64,000 nucleotides of DNA from Streptomyces olivoverticillatus (GTDB lineage: Bacteria > Actinomycetota > Actinomycetes > Streptomycetales > Streptomycetaceae): NCBI RefSeq assembly GCF_014203555.1, contig NZ_JACHJH010000005.1, forward strand, positions 38,126 through 102,125, given 5' to 3'. This document shows positions 1-7,617 of the stretch, piece by piece. A model generated the notes under the pieces. That model was not told the origin of the DNA. It made no database searches and saw nothing but the letters and a program-made list of their open reading frames with translations. Each line of letters starts with the position of its first letter. Positions within the stretch are counted from its first letter, which is position 1. The translations under genes were made by a program, and so were the position numbers.

Positions 1-39
1 CGGGGCCGGCCGCCGCAGTGAGACGGCGGTGACGCGGGG

Positions 40-345
40 TCAGCCCGCGGCGCCGTCCTTGCCGTCCGTGTTCTTGTCGTCCCGCCGCAGCGACCGCAGG
101 AACTCGGGGTTGTCGTCGGGCGCCACCCAGCGCTGCCCGCCGCCGGGCGCCGCGCGGCGGCTGCGGGGGCGGCCCGCGATCAGCCAGGCGACCGGGCCCA
201 GCAGCACCTCGCCGAAGAGCAGGATGACCAGCACCCACGCCATCTTCGGCAGGCCGCGGACCTCATCCTCCGGGGTGTTCAGGCAGTCGATGAAGGCGTA
301 GATCCACAGGGCCAGGACCAGCAGGAACGGCAGATACCTCAGCAT
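40..345 (-). CDS. PLDc_N-type small membrane protein
   Basis: A 101-residue protein with two hydrophobic segments (about residues 3-20 and 34-57) separated by a short loop containing NTPEDEVRGLPK, then a basic, hydrophilic tail. Two membrane spans with a short D/E-containing loop match the phospholipase D nuclease N-terminal-like (PLDc_N) family of unknown function. I start it at the ATG just before LRYLPFLL, because the longer upstream reading adds an unlikely basic leader. It is divergent from the UbiD gene and shares an 88-base intergenic region with it. The specific role is unknown. Confidence 0.75.
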   Translation of the reverse strand: MLRYLPFLLVLALWIYAFIDCLNTPEDEVRGLPKMAWVLVILLFGEVLLGPVAWLIAGRPRSRRAAPGGGQRWVAPDDNPEFLRSLRRDDKNTDGKDGAAG

Positions 346-420
346 GGTGGCGGCCCCCGGGACGTGATGCTGCGGGCCGCGCGGACGGCCCCCGTGACGG
401 GTCAAGGGTAGTGCGTGCTC

Positions 421-433
421 GATACTGGATCGC
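421..433 (+). promoter_or_regulatory. Candidate leaderless promoter of the UbiD-family gene
   Basis: The hexamer GATACT (421-426) lies 7 bases before the ATG at 434, with no Shine-Dalgarno sequence between. This is the geometry of a sigma-HrdB -10 box on a leaderless transcript. The -35 region is weak (TGACGG at 395-400 is 20 bases away). Confidence 0.4.
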
Positions 434-1891
434 ATGGCTTATGACGATCTTCGCTCTTTCCTCCGGGCCCTGGAGCGCGACGGCGATCTCAAGCGCATCA
501 AGGCCGAAGTCGACCCGTACCTGGAGATCGGGGAGATCGTCGACAGAGTGAACAAGGCGGGCGGCCCCGCACTGCTCTTCGAGAACGTCAAGGGCTCGGC
601 GATGCCGCTCGCGATGAACGTCTTCGGCACCGACCGCAGGCTGCTCAAGGCGCTCGGCCTCACGTCCTACGACGACATCAGCGAGAAGATCGGCGGGCTG
701 CTCAAGCCGGAGCTGCCGCAGGGCTTCGTCGGGGTGCGGGAGGCGTTCGGCAAGCTGGGCGCGATGGCGCACGTACCGCCGAAGAAGGTGAAGTCCGACG
801 CCGCGGCGGTGCAGGAGGTCGTGCTCACGGGCGACGACGTCGACCTCGACGCGCTGCCCGCGCTCTTCACCTGGCCCGAGGACGGCGGCTCCTTCTTCAA
901 CCTCGGCCTCACGCACACCAAGCACCCCGAGACCGGTGTCCGCAACCTCGGCCTCTACCGCCTCCAGCGCCACGACAAGCGCACCATCGGCATGCACTGG
1001 CAGATCCACAAGGACAGCCGCAACCACTACCAGGTCGCCGCCAAGCGCGGCGAGCGGCTGCCAGTCGCGATCGCTTTCGGCTGCCCGCCGGCCGTGACGT
1101 ACGCGTCGACGGCGCCGCTGCCCGGCGACATCGACGAGTACCTCTTCGCGGGCTTCGTGGCCGGCAAGCGGATCGAGATGGTCGACTGCAAGACGGTCCC
1201 GCTCCAGGTCCCGGCCAACGCCGAGGTCGTCATCGAGGGCTGGCTGGAGCCCGGCGAGATGCTGCCCGAGGGGCCCTTCGGCGACCACACCGGCTTCTAC
1301 ACGCCGCAGGAGCCGTTCCCCGCGCTGAAGATCGACTGCGTCACCATGCGGCGGCGCCCGCTGCTGCAGTCGATCGTGGTGGGCCGCCCGCCGACGGAGG
1401 ACGGCCCGCTGGGCCGGGCCACCGAGCGGTTCTTCCTGCCCCTGCTGAAGATCATCGTGCCGGACATCGTGGACTACCACCTGCCGGAGTCCGGCGGCTT
1501 CCACAACTGCGCGATCGTCTCGATCGACAAGAAGTACCCCAAGCACGCCCAGAAGGTCATGCACGCCATCTGGGGCGCGCACATGATGTCGCTGACCAAG
1601 CTGATCGTGGTCGTGGACGCGGACTGCGACGTGCACGATCTGCACGAGGTGTCCTGGCGGGCGCTGGGCAACACCGACTACGCGCGCGACCTCACCGTCG
1701 TGGAGGGCCCGGTCGACCACCTGGACCACGCGTCGTACCAGCAGTTCTGGGGCGGCAAGGCGGGCATCGACGCCACCGCGAAGTGGCCCGAGGAGGGCTA
1801 CACGCGCGACGGGGGCTGGCCGCAGATGGTCGAGTCGGACCCGCAAGTCGCCGACCGGGTGACGAAGCGCTGGAAGGAGTACGGGCTGTGA
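434..1891 (+). CDS. Menaquinone biosynthesis decarboxylase, UbiD family
   Basis: The 485-residue protein has the length and sequence character of UbiD-type decarboxylases, which use prenylated FMN and a divalent metal. It starts MAYDDLRSFLRALERDGDL and contains the conserved region EVVIEGWLEPGEMLPEGPFG. In the futalosine route such an enzyme removes the ring carboxylate of a naphthoate intermediate. The flavin prenyltransferase UbiX that makes its cofactor is encoded two genes downstream, with the prenyltransferase MqnP in between, which supports menaquinone rather than general phenolic acid metabolism. The reading frame ends in EYGL; the same four codons recur 83 bases later just before mqnP. 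The substrate is inferred from context. Confidence 0.9.
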   Translation: MAYDDLRSFLRALERDGDLKRIKAEVDPYLEIGEIVDRVNKAGGPALLFENVKGSAMPLAMNVFGTDRRLLKALGLTSYDDISEKIGGLLKPELPQGFVGVREAFGKLGAMAHVPPKKVKSDAAAVQEVVLTGDDVDLDALPALFTWPEDGGSFFNLGLTHTKHPETGVRNLGLYRLQRHDKRTIGMHWQIHKDSRNHYQVAAKRGERLPVAIAFGCPPAVTYASTAPLPGDIDEYLFAGFVAGKRIEMVDCKTVPLQVPANAEVVIEGWLEPGEMLPEGPFGDHTGFYTPQEPFPALKIDCVTMRRRPLLQSIVVGRPPTEDGPLGRATERFFLPLLKIIVPDIVDYHLPESGGFHNCAIVSIDKKYPKHAQKVMHAIWGAHMMSLTKLIVVVDADCDVHDLHEVSWRALGNTDYARDLTVVEGPVDHLDHASYQQFWGGKAGIDATAKWPEEGYTRDGGWPQMVESDPQVADRVTKRWKEYGL

Positions 1892-1975
1892 GTCGGGTGT
1901 CCACAATGGTGGTCGGCAGCGCGAAGACGGGGTTTCCCCGCCTTCGCGGGGGTGAGCCGGAGTACGGACTGTGAG
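1876..1975 (+). repeat. 17-bp direct repeats bounding an 83-bp insertion with a CRISPR-like palindrome
   Basis: GGAGTACGGGCTGTGAG at 1876-1892 is repeated with one mismatch (GGAGTACGGACTGTGAG) at 1959-1975, a period of 83 bp. Each copy covers the end of the UbiD frame (EYGL, stop), and the second copy also supplies the GTG start of mqnP. Between them, 1931-1960 (GGTTTCCCCGCC then TTCGCGGGGGTGAGCCGG) folds as a CCCCGC/GCGGGG stem and resembles type I-E CRISPR repeats. A longer alternative hairpin (GCGAAG..CGGGG-TTT-CCCCG..CTTCGC) spans 1920-1948. No repeat-spacer array follows. Confidence 0.6.
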
Positions 1976-2894
1976 CGGCGATGCCATCCTCGGAGAGGGC
2001 GGCGCGAAGCCTCTCCGCACACGCGGAGGTGTGCCGGCGTTCCTACGCCTGGTGATGATCGAGCACTCCGTCTTCGCGCTGCCCTTCGCCTACATCGCCG
2101 CGCTGACGGCGATGTTCCAGGAGACCGGCAGCATCAGCTGGTGGCGGCTGCTGCTCGTGACCGTCGCCATGGTCGGCCTGCGTACCTTCGCGATGGCCGC
2201 CAACCGCATCATCGACCGCGAGATCGACGCCCGTAACCCGCGCACCGCGGGCCGCGAGCTGGTGACCGGGGCCGTCTCGGTGCGCTCGGCGTGGACCGGC
2301 GCGCTGGTCGCCGTCGTCTTCTTCCTCGGCGCCGCCGCGCTGCTCAACCCGCTGTGCCTGGCGCTCGCGCCCATCGCCGTGATCCCGATGGTGGTGTATC
2401 CGTACGGCAAGCGCTTCACCAACTTCCCGCACGCCATCCTCGGCTTCGCGCAGGCGATGGGCCCGGTCGGCGCCTGGCTCGCCGTCACCGGCTCGTGGTC
2501 GTGGGACGCGGTGATCCTGGGGCTCGCGGTGGGCGTGTGGATCGGCGGCTTCGACCTGATCTTCGCCTGCCAGGACGTGGCGGCCGACCGCGCCCACGGA
2601 GTGAAGTCCACCCCGGCCCGCTTCGGCATCCCGGCCGCGCTGTACGGGGCCCGCGTCTGCCATGCGATCACCGCGGCGCTGCTGGTCTGGTACGCCCTGG
2701 CCACGCACGCGGGCGTCTTCTTCTGGGCCGGCCTGACGATCGTCGGCTGCGCGTTCCTCTACGAGCACTCGATCGTCAAGCCGCGCGATCTCTCCCGCTT
2801 GAACAGGGCCTTCTTCACGGTCAACGGTTTCATCGGCATTGCTCTGTTCGGGTGTGCGCTGCTCGATCTCCTGGTGCGCGGCCTCGGCCTGTAG
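1971..2894 (+). CDS. mqnP: Menaquinone biosynthesis prenyltransferase MqnP (UbiA superfamily)
   Basis: A 307-residue polytopic membrane protein with the UbiA-type Asp-rich motifs NRIIDREID (about residues 76-84) and DLIFACQDVAADRAHG (about residue 190 on). These motifs bind Mg2+ and the prenyl diphosphate. It attaches the polyprenyl chain to the naphthoate head group. The GTG start follows a duplicated junction sequence. In the inferred ancestral arrangement its GTGA start would overlap the UbiD stop by 4 bases, as elsewhere in this genome. The side chain is probably supplied by the long-chain synthase at 46.3 kb. Residues 10-24 are encoded by a second, degenerate copy of the CRISPR-like palindrome (2008-2037). 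Confidence 0.9.
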   Translation: MSGDAILGEGGAKPLRTRGGVPAFLRLVMIEHSVFALPFAYIAALTAMFQETGSISWWRLLLVTVAMVGLRTFAMAANRIIDREIDARNPRTAGRELVTGAVSVRSAWTGALVAVVFFLGAAALLNPLCLALAPIAVIPMVVYPYGKRFTNFPHAILGFAQAMGPVGAWLAVTGSWSWDAVILGLAVGVWIGGFDLIFACQDVAADRAHGVKSTPARFGIPAALYGARVCHAITAALLVWYALATHAGVFFWAGLTIVGCAFLYEHSIVKPRDLSRLNRAFFTVNGFIGIALFGCALLDLLVRGLGL

Positions 2895-2932
2895 TGGGGA
2901 CCGCCGCCCCCGGGCCCGCGCCGTCCTGCGGC

Positions 2933-2945
2933 TAGGCTCGGGGGC
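2933..2945 (+). promoter_or_regulatory. Candidate leaderless promoter of ubiX
   Basis: TAGGCT at 2933-2938 is 7 bases before the GTG at 2946, with no ribosome binding site. It is therefore probably a -10 box of a leaderless transcript, though no clear -35 box is visible. Confidence 0.4.
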
Positions 2946-3653
2946 GTGGAGCCGTACGAACACACAACGCAGTGCCGGCCGTGGGTGGTCGGCGTCTCCG
3001 GCGCGTCCGGGACGCCCTATGCCGCGGCGGTGCTGCGCGGCCTGCTCGCGGCGGGGGAGGCGGTGGACCTCGTCGTCAGCCGTGCCTCGCGGCTCACGCT
3101 GCTGGACGAGACCGCGATCTCCTTCCGGGACGCGCGCTGGCAGGAGGACCTGGGGCAGTGGCTGTCGCTGGGGGCCGACGGCAAGCCGCACACCTTCGAC
3201 GTGGACGTCTCGGGCGTGCGGTACTGGGCGGCGGGGGACCTGGCCGCGGGGCCGTCCTCGGGCTCGTACCCGGCGAAGGGGATGCTGATCGTCCCGGCGA
3301 GCACGGCCTGTGTGGCCGGCGTGGCGCTCGGGTTGTCGAAAGATCTGCTGCAGCGCGTGGCGAGCGTGACGCTCAAGGAGCGTCGGCCGTTGATCGTCGC
3401 GGTGCGGGAGACGCCGCTCAGTGGGCAGACGCTCAAGCAGTTGGTGGCGCTGGACGAGGCGGGCGCCGTGGTGCTGCCCGCCTCTCCGGCGTTCTACGCG
3501 GGGGCGACGCACATCCAGGATCTGGTGGACTTCGTCGCCGGGCGGGTGCTGGATGCGGCAGGGGTGCCGCACACGCTGTACCGCCGGTGGAAGGGAGAGC
3601 TCGGTGGTGCGATGGGCTCTCGTGACGGGCGCGGTGAGCGCGGTGCGGGTTAG
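2946..3653 (+). CDS. ubiX: UbiX family flavin prenyltransferase
   Basis: The 235-residue flavoprotein opens with VVGVSGASGTPYAAAVLRGL (residues 13 on), the FMN-binding start of UbiX proteins, and later has AGDLAAGPSSGSYPAKGMLI and the RRPLIVAVRETPLS segment typical of the family. UbiX joins dimethylallyl phosphate to FMN to make the prenylated flavin that UbiD enzymes need. The UbiD gene lies two genes upstream. The C-terminal 15 or so residues are Gly/Arg-rich and probably disordered. The stop codon overlaps the end of the convergent small gene by 3-4 bases. Confidence 0.92.
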   Translation: MEPYEHTTQCRPWVVGVSGASGTPYAAAVLRGLLAAGEAVDLVVSRASRLTLLDETAISFRDARWQEDLGQWLSLGADGKPHTFDVDVSGVRYWAAGDLAAGPSSGSYPAKGMLIVPASTACVAGVALGLSKDLLQRVASVTLKERRPLIVAVRETPLSGQTLKQLVALDEAGAVVLPASPAFYAGATHIQDLVDFVAGRVLDAAGVPHTLYRRWKGELGGAMGSRDGRGERGAG

Positions 3654-3787
3654 CGCTTCTTGCGGCCGAAGCGCGAGGGCTTGGGCTCGGCGGCGCGCAC
3701 GGCGGCGGGGGACTGGTGGGCACGCGAGCGGTTGGCCAGGTCCTGCAGCTCACGCATGCGGGCGTAGGCCACCTCGATCGTGTACAC
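3650..3787 (-). CDS. Small basic protein of unknown function (45 aa)
   Basis: A short frame starting with GTG at 3787. The Shine-Dalgarno CAGGAGTG lies about 8 bases upstream, and the frame ends TAA at 3650, overlapping the ubiX stop. The product begins VYTIEVAYARMRELQDLAN and ends in the very basic PSRFGRKKR. The first half is an amphipathic helix in prediction by eye, and the tail suggests RNA, DNA or ribosome contact. Codon third positions are GC-rich like real genes here. I do not recognise a function. Confidence 0.6.
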   Translation of the reverse strand: MYTIEVAYARMRELQDLANRSRAHQSPAAVRAAEPKPSRFGRKKR

Positions 3788-3919
3788 GAGAACGTCACTC
3801 CTGAAGGATCGTCGTTGAGTCGCTGATCTGCTGAAAGATTTACGGGGTCTGAACCCTCGTATGCCTTAGATTCTACACGTAAACCGGCGAGTTCGCTGAT
3901 TATTGAAAGGTGCCAGGCA

Positions 3920-4375
3920 ATGGACGCGGTGGACAGGCAGCTCATCCAGGCCTTGCGGGAGAACGGCCGTGCCTCGTACGCGGAGCTGGGCCGCTTGGTG
4001 GGCCTCTCCGGGCCGAGCGTCACGGACCGGATCAACCGTCTGGAGGCGGCGGGCGTCATCACGGGCTACCGCGCGACCGTCAACTCCGCTTCGCTCGGGC
4101 TGGGCGTGACGGCCCTGATCGGTATCCAGCTCTCGGACGCCGCCGACCACGAGGACGTGGCGCGGCGGCTGCGCGACCTGGAGGAGATCGAGGACTGCTG
4201 GTTCATCGCGGGCGACGACTCCTACATGCTCAAGGTCCGCGTCGGCGACGTGGACGGGCTGGAGCGCACGATCCGCAGGCTGTCGGGCACCAAGGGCGTC
4301 AGCCGGACCCGGACCACGATCGTGCTCTCCACCAAGTGGGAGAACCGGGTGGGTGAGCTCCCCGAAGGCGCCTGA
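3920..4375 (+). CDS. Lrp/AsnC family transcriptional regulator
   Basis: A 151-residue protein. Residues 1-60 form the AsnC-type winged helix-turn-helix (MDAVDRQLIQALRENGRAS, then the recognition helix GLSGPSVTDRINRLEAAGVI). Residues about 68-145 form the RAM ligand-binding domain, with the family's ISGDDSYML-like core seen here as IAGDDSYMLKVR. Such proteins bind DNA as dimers to octamers and respond to an amino acid or other small effector. It sits between ubiX and mqnE, so control of menaquinone genes is possible but unproven. The ATG is preceded by AAAGGTG. Confidence 0.9.
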   Translation: MDAVDRQLIQALRENGRASYAELGRLVGLSGPSVTDRINRLEAAGVITGYRATVNSASLGLGVTALIGIQLSDAADHEDVARRLRDLEEIEDCWFIAGDDSYMLKVRVGDVDGLERTIRRLSGTKGVSRTRTTIVLSTKWENRVGELPEGA

Positions 4376-4447
4376 GCACGGGGGAGTACGCTCGGAGCGG
4401 TTGCAGCGGAACGTATGGCGAAGTAGCCAGAGAGGCGGGGCGCACCC

Positions 4448-5611
4448 ATGGACGTGGGGCTCAAGCGCGAGCTGGAGGAGAAGGTCCACGCCGGAGAGCG
4501 GCTGACCCGCGAGGACGGCATCGCCCTCTACGAGTCCGACGACCTGGCCTGGCTGGGCGGCCTCGCCCACGAGGTGCGCACGCGCAAGAACGGTGACGTC
4601 GTCCACTTCAACGTCAACCGGCACCTCAATATGACCAATGTGTGCACCGCGTCGTGCGCCTACTGCTCGTTCCAGCGCAAGCCGGGCGAGAAGGACGCGT
4701 ACACGATGCGCATCGAGGAGGCCGTCCGCCTCGCCAAGGCGATGGAGAACGAGCACCTCACCGAGCTGCACATTGTCAACGGCCTGCACCCCACGCTGCC
4801 CTGGCGCTACTACCCGCGCTCCCTGAAGGCGCTCAAGGAGGCGCTGCCGGACGTCTCGTTGAAGGCGTTCACGGCGACCGAGATCCAGCACTTCGAGAAG
4901 ATCTCGGGGCTGTCGGCCTCGGAGATCCTGGACGAGTTGATCGACGCCGGTCTGGAGTCGCTGACCGGCGGCGGCGCGGAGATCTTCGACTGGGAGGTCC
5001 GGCAGCACATCGTCGACCACGACACCCACTGGGAGGACTGGTCGCGCATCCACCGGCTCGCGCACGAGAAGGGCCTCAAGACCCCGTGCACGATGCTGTA
5101 CGGGCACATCGAGGAGCCGCGCCACCGGGTGGACCACGTGCTGCGGCTGCGTGAGCTGCAGGACGAGACCGGCGGCTTCCAGGTCTTCATCCCGCTGCGC
5201 TACCAGCACGACTTCGTGGACATGAAGGACGGCAAGGTCCGCAACCGGCTCCAGGCGCGGACCACGATGGCCACCGGCGCGGAGGCGCTCAAGACCTTCG
5301 CCGTCTCGCGGCTGCTCTTCGACAACGTGCCGCACGTGAAGGTGTTCTGGGTGATGCACGGCGTGCAGACCGCCCAGCTCGCGCTGCAGCACGGCGCGGA
5401 CGACATGGACGGCTCGGTCGTCGAGTACAAGATCACGCATGACGCGGACAACTACGGCACGCCGAACAAGCTGACGCGCGACGACCTGCTGGAGCTGATC
5501 CGCGAGGCCGGCTTCCGTCCGGTGGAGCGGAACACGCGCTACGAGACCATCCGCGAATACCCCGGTCCGGACGCCTCGCTGCGCGAGTCGCCGCAGCCGA
5601 TGCGGGTCTGA
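4448..5611 (+). CDS. mqnE: Aminofutalosine synthase MqnE (radical SAM)
   Basis: This 387-residue radical SAM enzyme has the 4Fe-4S motif C66-x3-C70-x2-C73 (CTASCAYC) followed by FQRKPGEKDAY. The HIVNGLHP and LTGGGAEIFDWEVRQ segments are characteristic of MqnE. It uses the adenosyl radical of S-adenosylmethionine to join the enolpyruvyl benzoate made by MqnA to adenosine, giving 6-amino-6-deoxyfutalosine, the second step of the futalosine pathway. It stands alone with a roughly 70-base leader after the Lrp gene. It is a paralogue of MqnC at 16.9 kb, but clearly distinct in sequence around the cluster. Confidence 0.95.
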   Translation: MDVGLKRELEEKVHAGERLTREDGIALYESDDLAWLGGLAHEVRTRKNGDVVHFNVNRHLNMTNVCTASCAYCSFQRKPGEKDAYTMRIEEAVRLAKAMENEHLTELHIVNGLHPTLPWRYYPRSLKALKEALPDVSLKAFTATEIQHFEKISGLSASEILDELIDAGLESLTGGGAEIFDWEVRQHIVDHDTHWEDWSRIHRLAHEKGLKTPCTMLYGHIEEPRHRVDHVLRLRELQDETGGFQVFIPLRYQHDFVDMKDGKVRNRLQARTTMATGAEALKTFAVSRLLFDNVPHVKVFWVMHGVQTAQLALQHGADDMDGSVVEYKITHDADNYGTPNKLTRDDLLELIREAGFRPVERNTRYETIREYPGPDASLRESPQPMRV

Positions 5612-5649
5612 CCCGCGGCCCAGCCGGATCCGGGGCGCGTCCCGCCGAT

Positions 5650-5678
5650 TTGATCCACTTGGGGTCGTGCTGTACTGG
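5650..5678 (+). promoter_or_regulatory. Candidate promoter for the DUF4229 gene
   Basis: TTGATC (5650-5655) and TACTGG (5673-5678) are separated by 17 bases, a reasonable sigma-70-type pair, about 42 bases before the GTG at 5721. Confidence 0.35.
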
Positions 5679-5720
5679 TGCAGACCCTTTCGGTTGCCCC
5701 CAGAGTTGGAAGGTCCGTCC

Positions 5721-6008
5721 GTGAGTAGCCAGAAGTACGCCTCGCTCCGCTACACCGCCCTGCGTGTCGCCCTGCTCGTCGCATGCTTCGCGGTTGTGTA
5801 CGGGCTCTGCTACGCGCACATCATCCCGCTCGGGGTCGGCAGCTCGAACCTCGTCTGGATGGTGCTGCTCGCCCTGATCCTCTCCGCGCCGCTCAGCTGG
5901 GTGCTGCTGCGCAAGCAGCGCGACGCCATGTCCGAGCAGATCGTGCAGCGCGTGGACAACGCCAAGGCGCGGATCGCGGCCAACGCGGGCCAGGAGGACG
6001 GGGCCTGA
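5721..6008 (+). CDS. DUF4229-type small membrane protein
   Basis: A 95-residue protein with two membrane segments (about residues 12-30 and 40-60) and a polar C-terminal helix (RKQRDAMSEQIVQRVDNAKARI). The pattern matches DUF4229 proteins found downstream of mqnE in streptomycetes. I start it at GTG (VSSQKYASLRYTALR), preceded by GGAAGG; the longer in-frame extension is not supported. Function unknown. Its position after mqnE suggests, but does not show, a link to menaquinone or the membrane. Confidence 0.75.
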   Translation: MSSQKYASLRYTALRVALLVACFAVVYGLCYAHIIPLGVGSSNLVWMVLLALILSAPLSWVLLRKQRDAMSEQIVQRVDNAKARIAANAGQEDGA

Positions 6009-6076
6009 CCCCACCAGCCCGGGGGTAAATCACCCCCAACCGGATGTAAGGGTGTAAGTCTCCTCACGCCCCCGTC

Positions 6077-6116
6077 GACGCCCTGTCGTGGAACTGCCGT
6101 TCCACGACAGGGCGTC
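6077..6116 (+). terminator. Strong hairpin after the DUF4229 gene
   Basis: An 18-bp perfect inverted repeat (GACGCCCTGTCGTGGAAC and its complement) encloses the loop TGCC. There is no T-tract, as is common in streptomycetes. Confidence 0.75.
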
Positions 6117-6153
6117 GGTGCGTTTCGGGCCGCGTGCGCCTCAAAGATTATCT

Positions 6154-6190
6154 TTGGGATGGTCAAAGCATGAGTGTTAGTCTGTGCGGC
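6154..6190 (+). promoter_or_regulatory. Candidate leaderless promoter of the symporter gene
   Basis: TTGGGA (6154-6159), an 18-base spacer and TAGTCT (6178-6183) lie 7 bases before the ATG at 6191, with no ribosome binding site. This supports a leaderless start and rejection of the upstream in-frame GTG at 6134. Confidence 0.5.
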
Positions 6191-7528
6191 ATGTCGACGC
6201 CCCCGTCCAACCCGGCGTCCGCTCAGCGCGGGCGCATATCGCGCATCTCCAACGTCCCCTTCTGGGCCCAGATCCTGCTCGGCCTCGTGCTGGGCGCCCT
6301 GCTCGGCTGGGCCGCCAAGAGCGGTGACGTCCACTGGCTGCAGACCACCCTCGACAAGATCGGCGGCATCTTCGTCCAGCTGCTGATGGTCGTGGTCGCC
6401 CCGCTGGTCTTCTTTGCCATCCTGGTGTCGATCACCAACCTGCGGAACGTCTCCAACGCCGCCCGGCTGGCCACCCGGACCCTGCTCTGGTTCATGATCA
6501 CGTCGCTGATCGCGGTCACCATCGGCCTCGTCATCGGCCTGCTCACCGACCCCGGCTCCGGCACCGGCCTGACCATCGCCGACGGCGCCGACCCCAAGAA
6601 GCACGGCTCCTGGCTGGACTTCCTCACCGGCATCATCCCGACCGACGTGATCACGCCGTTCACCCAGCTGAACGTGCTCCAGATCGTCTTCATGGCTGCC
6701 GTCGCCGGCATCGCCGTCCTCCAGGTCGGCGAGAAGGCGCAGCCGCTGCTCACCTTCAGCGAGTCCGTCCTGGAGCTGCTGCAGAAGGTGCTGTGGTGGG
6801 TCATCCGGCTCGCCCCGCTCGGCAGCCTCGGCCTGGTCGGCAAGGCGATCTACAAGTACGGCTGGGACCTGATCGGCAAGTACGCGACGTTCACCGCCGA
6901 CATCTACGTCGGCTGTGCCATCGTGCTCTTCGCCGTCTACCCGCTGCTGCTGGCCACCGTCGCCAAGGTCAACCCGCTGCGCTTCTTCAAGGGCGCCTGG
7001 CCCGCGATCCAGCTGGCCTTCGTCTCCCGCTCCTCCGTCGGCACGATGCCGCTGACCCAGAAGGTCACCGAGCGCCTGGGCGTGCCCAAGGAGTACGCGT
7101 CCTTCGCGGTGCCGTTCGGTTCGACGACCAAGATGGACGGCTGTGCCTCGATCTACCCGGCGATCGCCGCGATCTTCGTCGCCCAGGTCTTCGACGTGCA
7201 CCTGGAGATCAAGGACTACGTCCTGATCGCCTTCGTCTCGGTCATCGGCTCGGCGGCCACCGCCGGCCTGACGGGCGCGACGGTGATGCTGACGCTGACC
7301 CTGTCGACGCTGGGCCTGCCAATGGCGGGCGTGGGTCTGCTGCTGGCGATCGACCCGATCGTGGACATGGTCCGGACGGCGACGAACGTCGCGGGCCAGT
7401 CGGTGATACCGATCCTGGTCTCCGCCCGCGAGGGAATCCTGGACCGCGCCGCCTACGACACGGCGGACGGCTCCCGGCTCGAGGACGCGCCCGTGCGGGA
7501 GGTCCGGCCGGTGGCGAGTGCCGCGTAA
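6191..7528 (+). CDS. Dicarboxylate/amino acid:cation symporter (DAACS family)
   Basis: The 445-residue membrane protein has the DAACS fold: N-terminal helices from about residue 20, the re-entrant loop SRSSVGTMPLTQ, the cation/substrate segment TTKMDGCASIYPAIAAIF, and the second re-entrant region GLTGATVMLTL with the late helix LLAIDPIVDMVRTATNV. These proteins import C4-dicarboxylates, glutamate or aspartate with Na+ or H+. The NMDG signature of well-studied members reads KMDG here, so ligand preference is uncertain. It has its own promoter and is bounded by a terminator upstream and the TetR gene downstream. Confidence 0.88.
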   Translation: MSTPPSNPASAQRGRISRISNVPFWAQILLGLVLGALLGWAAKSGDVHWLQTTLDKIGGIFVQLLMVVVAPLVFFAILVSITNLRNVSNAARLATRTLLWFMITSLIAVTIGLVIGLLTDPGSGTGLTIADGADPKKHGSWLDFLTGIIPTDVITPFTQLNVLQIVFMAAVAGIAVLQVGEKAQPLLTFSESVLELLQKVLWWVIRLAPLGSLGLVGKAIYKYGWDLIGKYATFTADIYVGCAIVLFAVYPLLLATVAKVNPLRFFKGAWPAIQLAFVSRSSVGTMPLTQKVTERLGVPKEYASFAVPFGSTTKMDGCASIYPAIAAIFVAQVFDVHLEIKDYVLIAFVSVIGSAATAGLTGATVMLTLTLSTLGLPMAGVGLLLAIDPIVDMVRTATNVAGQSVIPILVSAREGILDRAAYDTADGSRLEDAPVREVRPVASAA

Positions 7529-7553
7529 GCGGCCCGCGGCTTGATCTCCACCC

Positions 7554-7592
7554 TTGACGTCCCTGCTCCCCGTGATATTACCTGCCGGTAAT
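7554..7592 (+). promoter_or_regulatory. TetR gene promoter overlapped by the operator TTACC-N4-GGTAA
   Basis: TTGACG (7554-7559) and TATTAC (7576-7581) are 16 bases apart. ATTACCTGCCGGTAAT (7577-7592), an inverted repeat of TTACC/GGTAA around TGCC, overlaps the -10 box. This is the expected layout for autorepression. The same half-sites with the same 4-base centre recur at 8470-8483 before the acyl-CoA ligase. Confidence 0.65.
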
Positions 7593-7617
7593 GTGACGGG
7601 GGGGAGGGATTTTCGTC

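Noticed and set aside
263..2020. 585-codon open frame on the minus strand opposite the UbiD gene
   Set aside because: Antisense shadow of a very GC-rich gene; composition is Arg/Val/His-rich with no family motif, and the plus-strand UbiD protein is clear.
1931..2037. CRISPR array
   Set aside because: Only two unlike repeat-like palindromes, 77 bp apart (not the usual 61), one inside a gene; no spacers or cas genes.
3800..3900. tRNA-like sequence (GGGTTCAGACCCC on the minus strand)
   Set aside because: Only a T-arm-like stretch; no acceptor stem, anticodon arm or CCA region could be built.
6134..6190. Earlier start (GTG 6134) for the symporter
   Set aside because: It would place the promoter hexamers inside the coding region, and the extra residues do not look like the family N-terminus.
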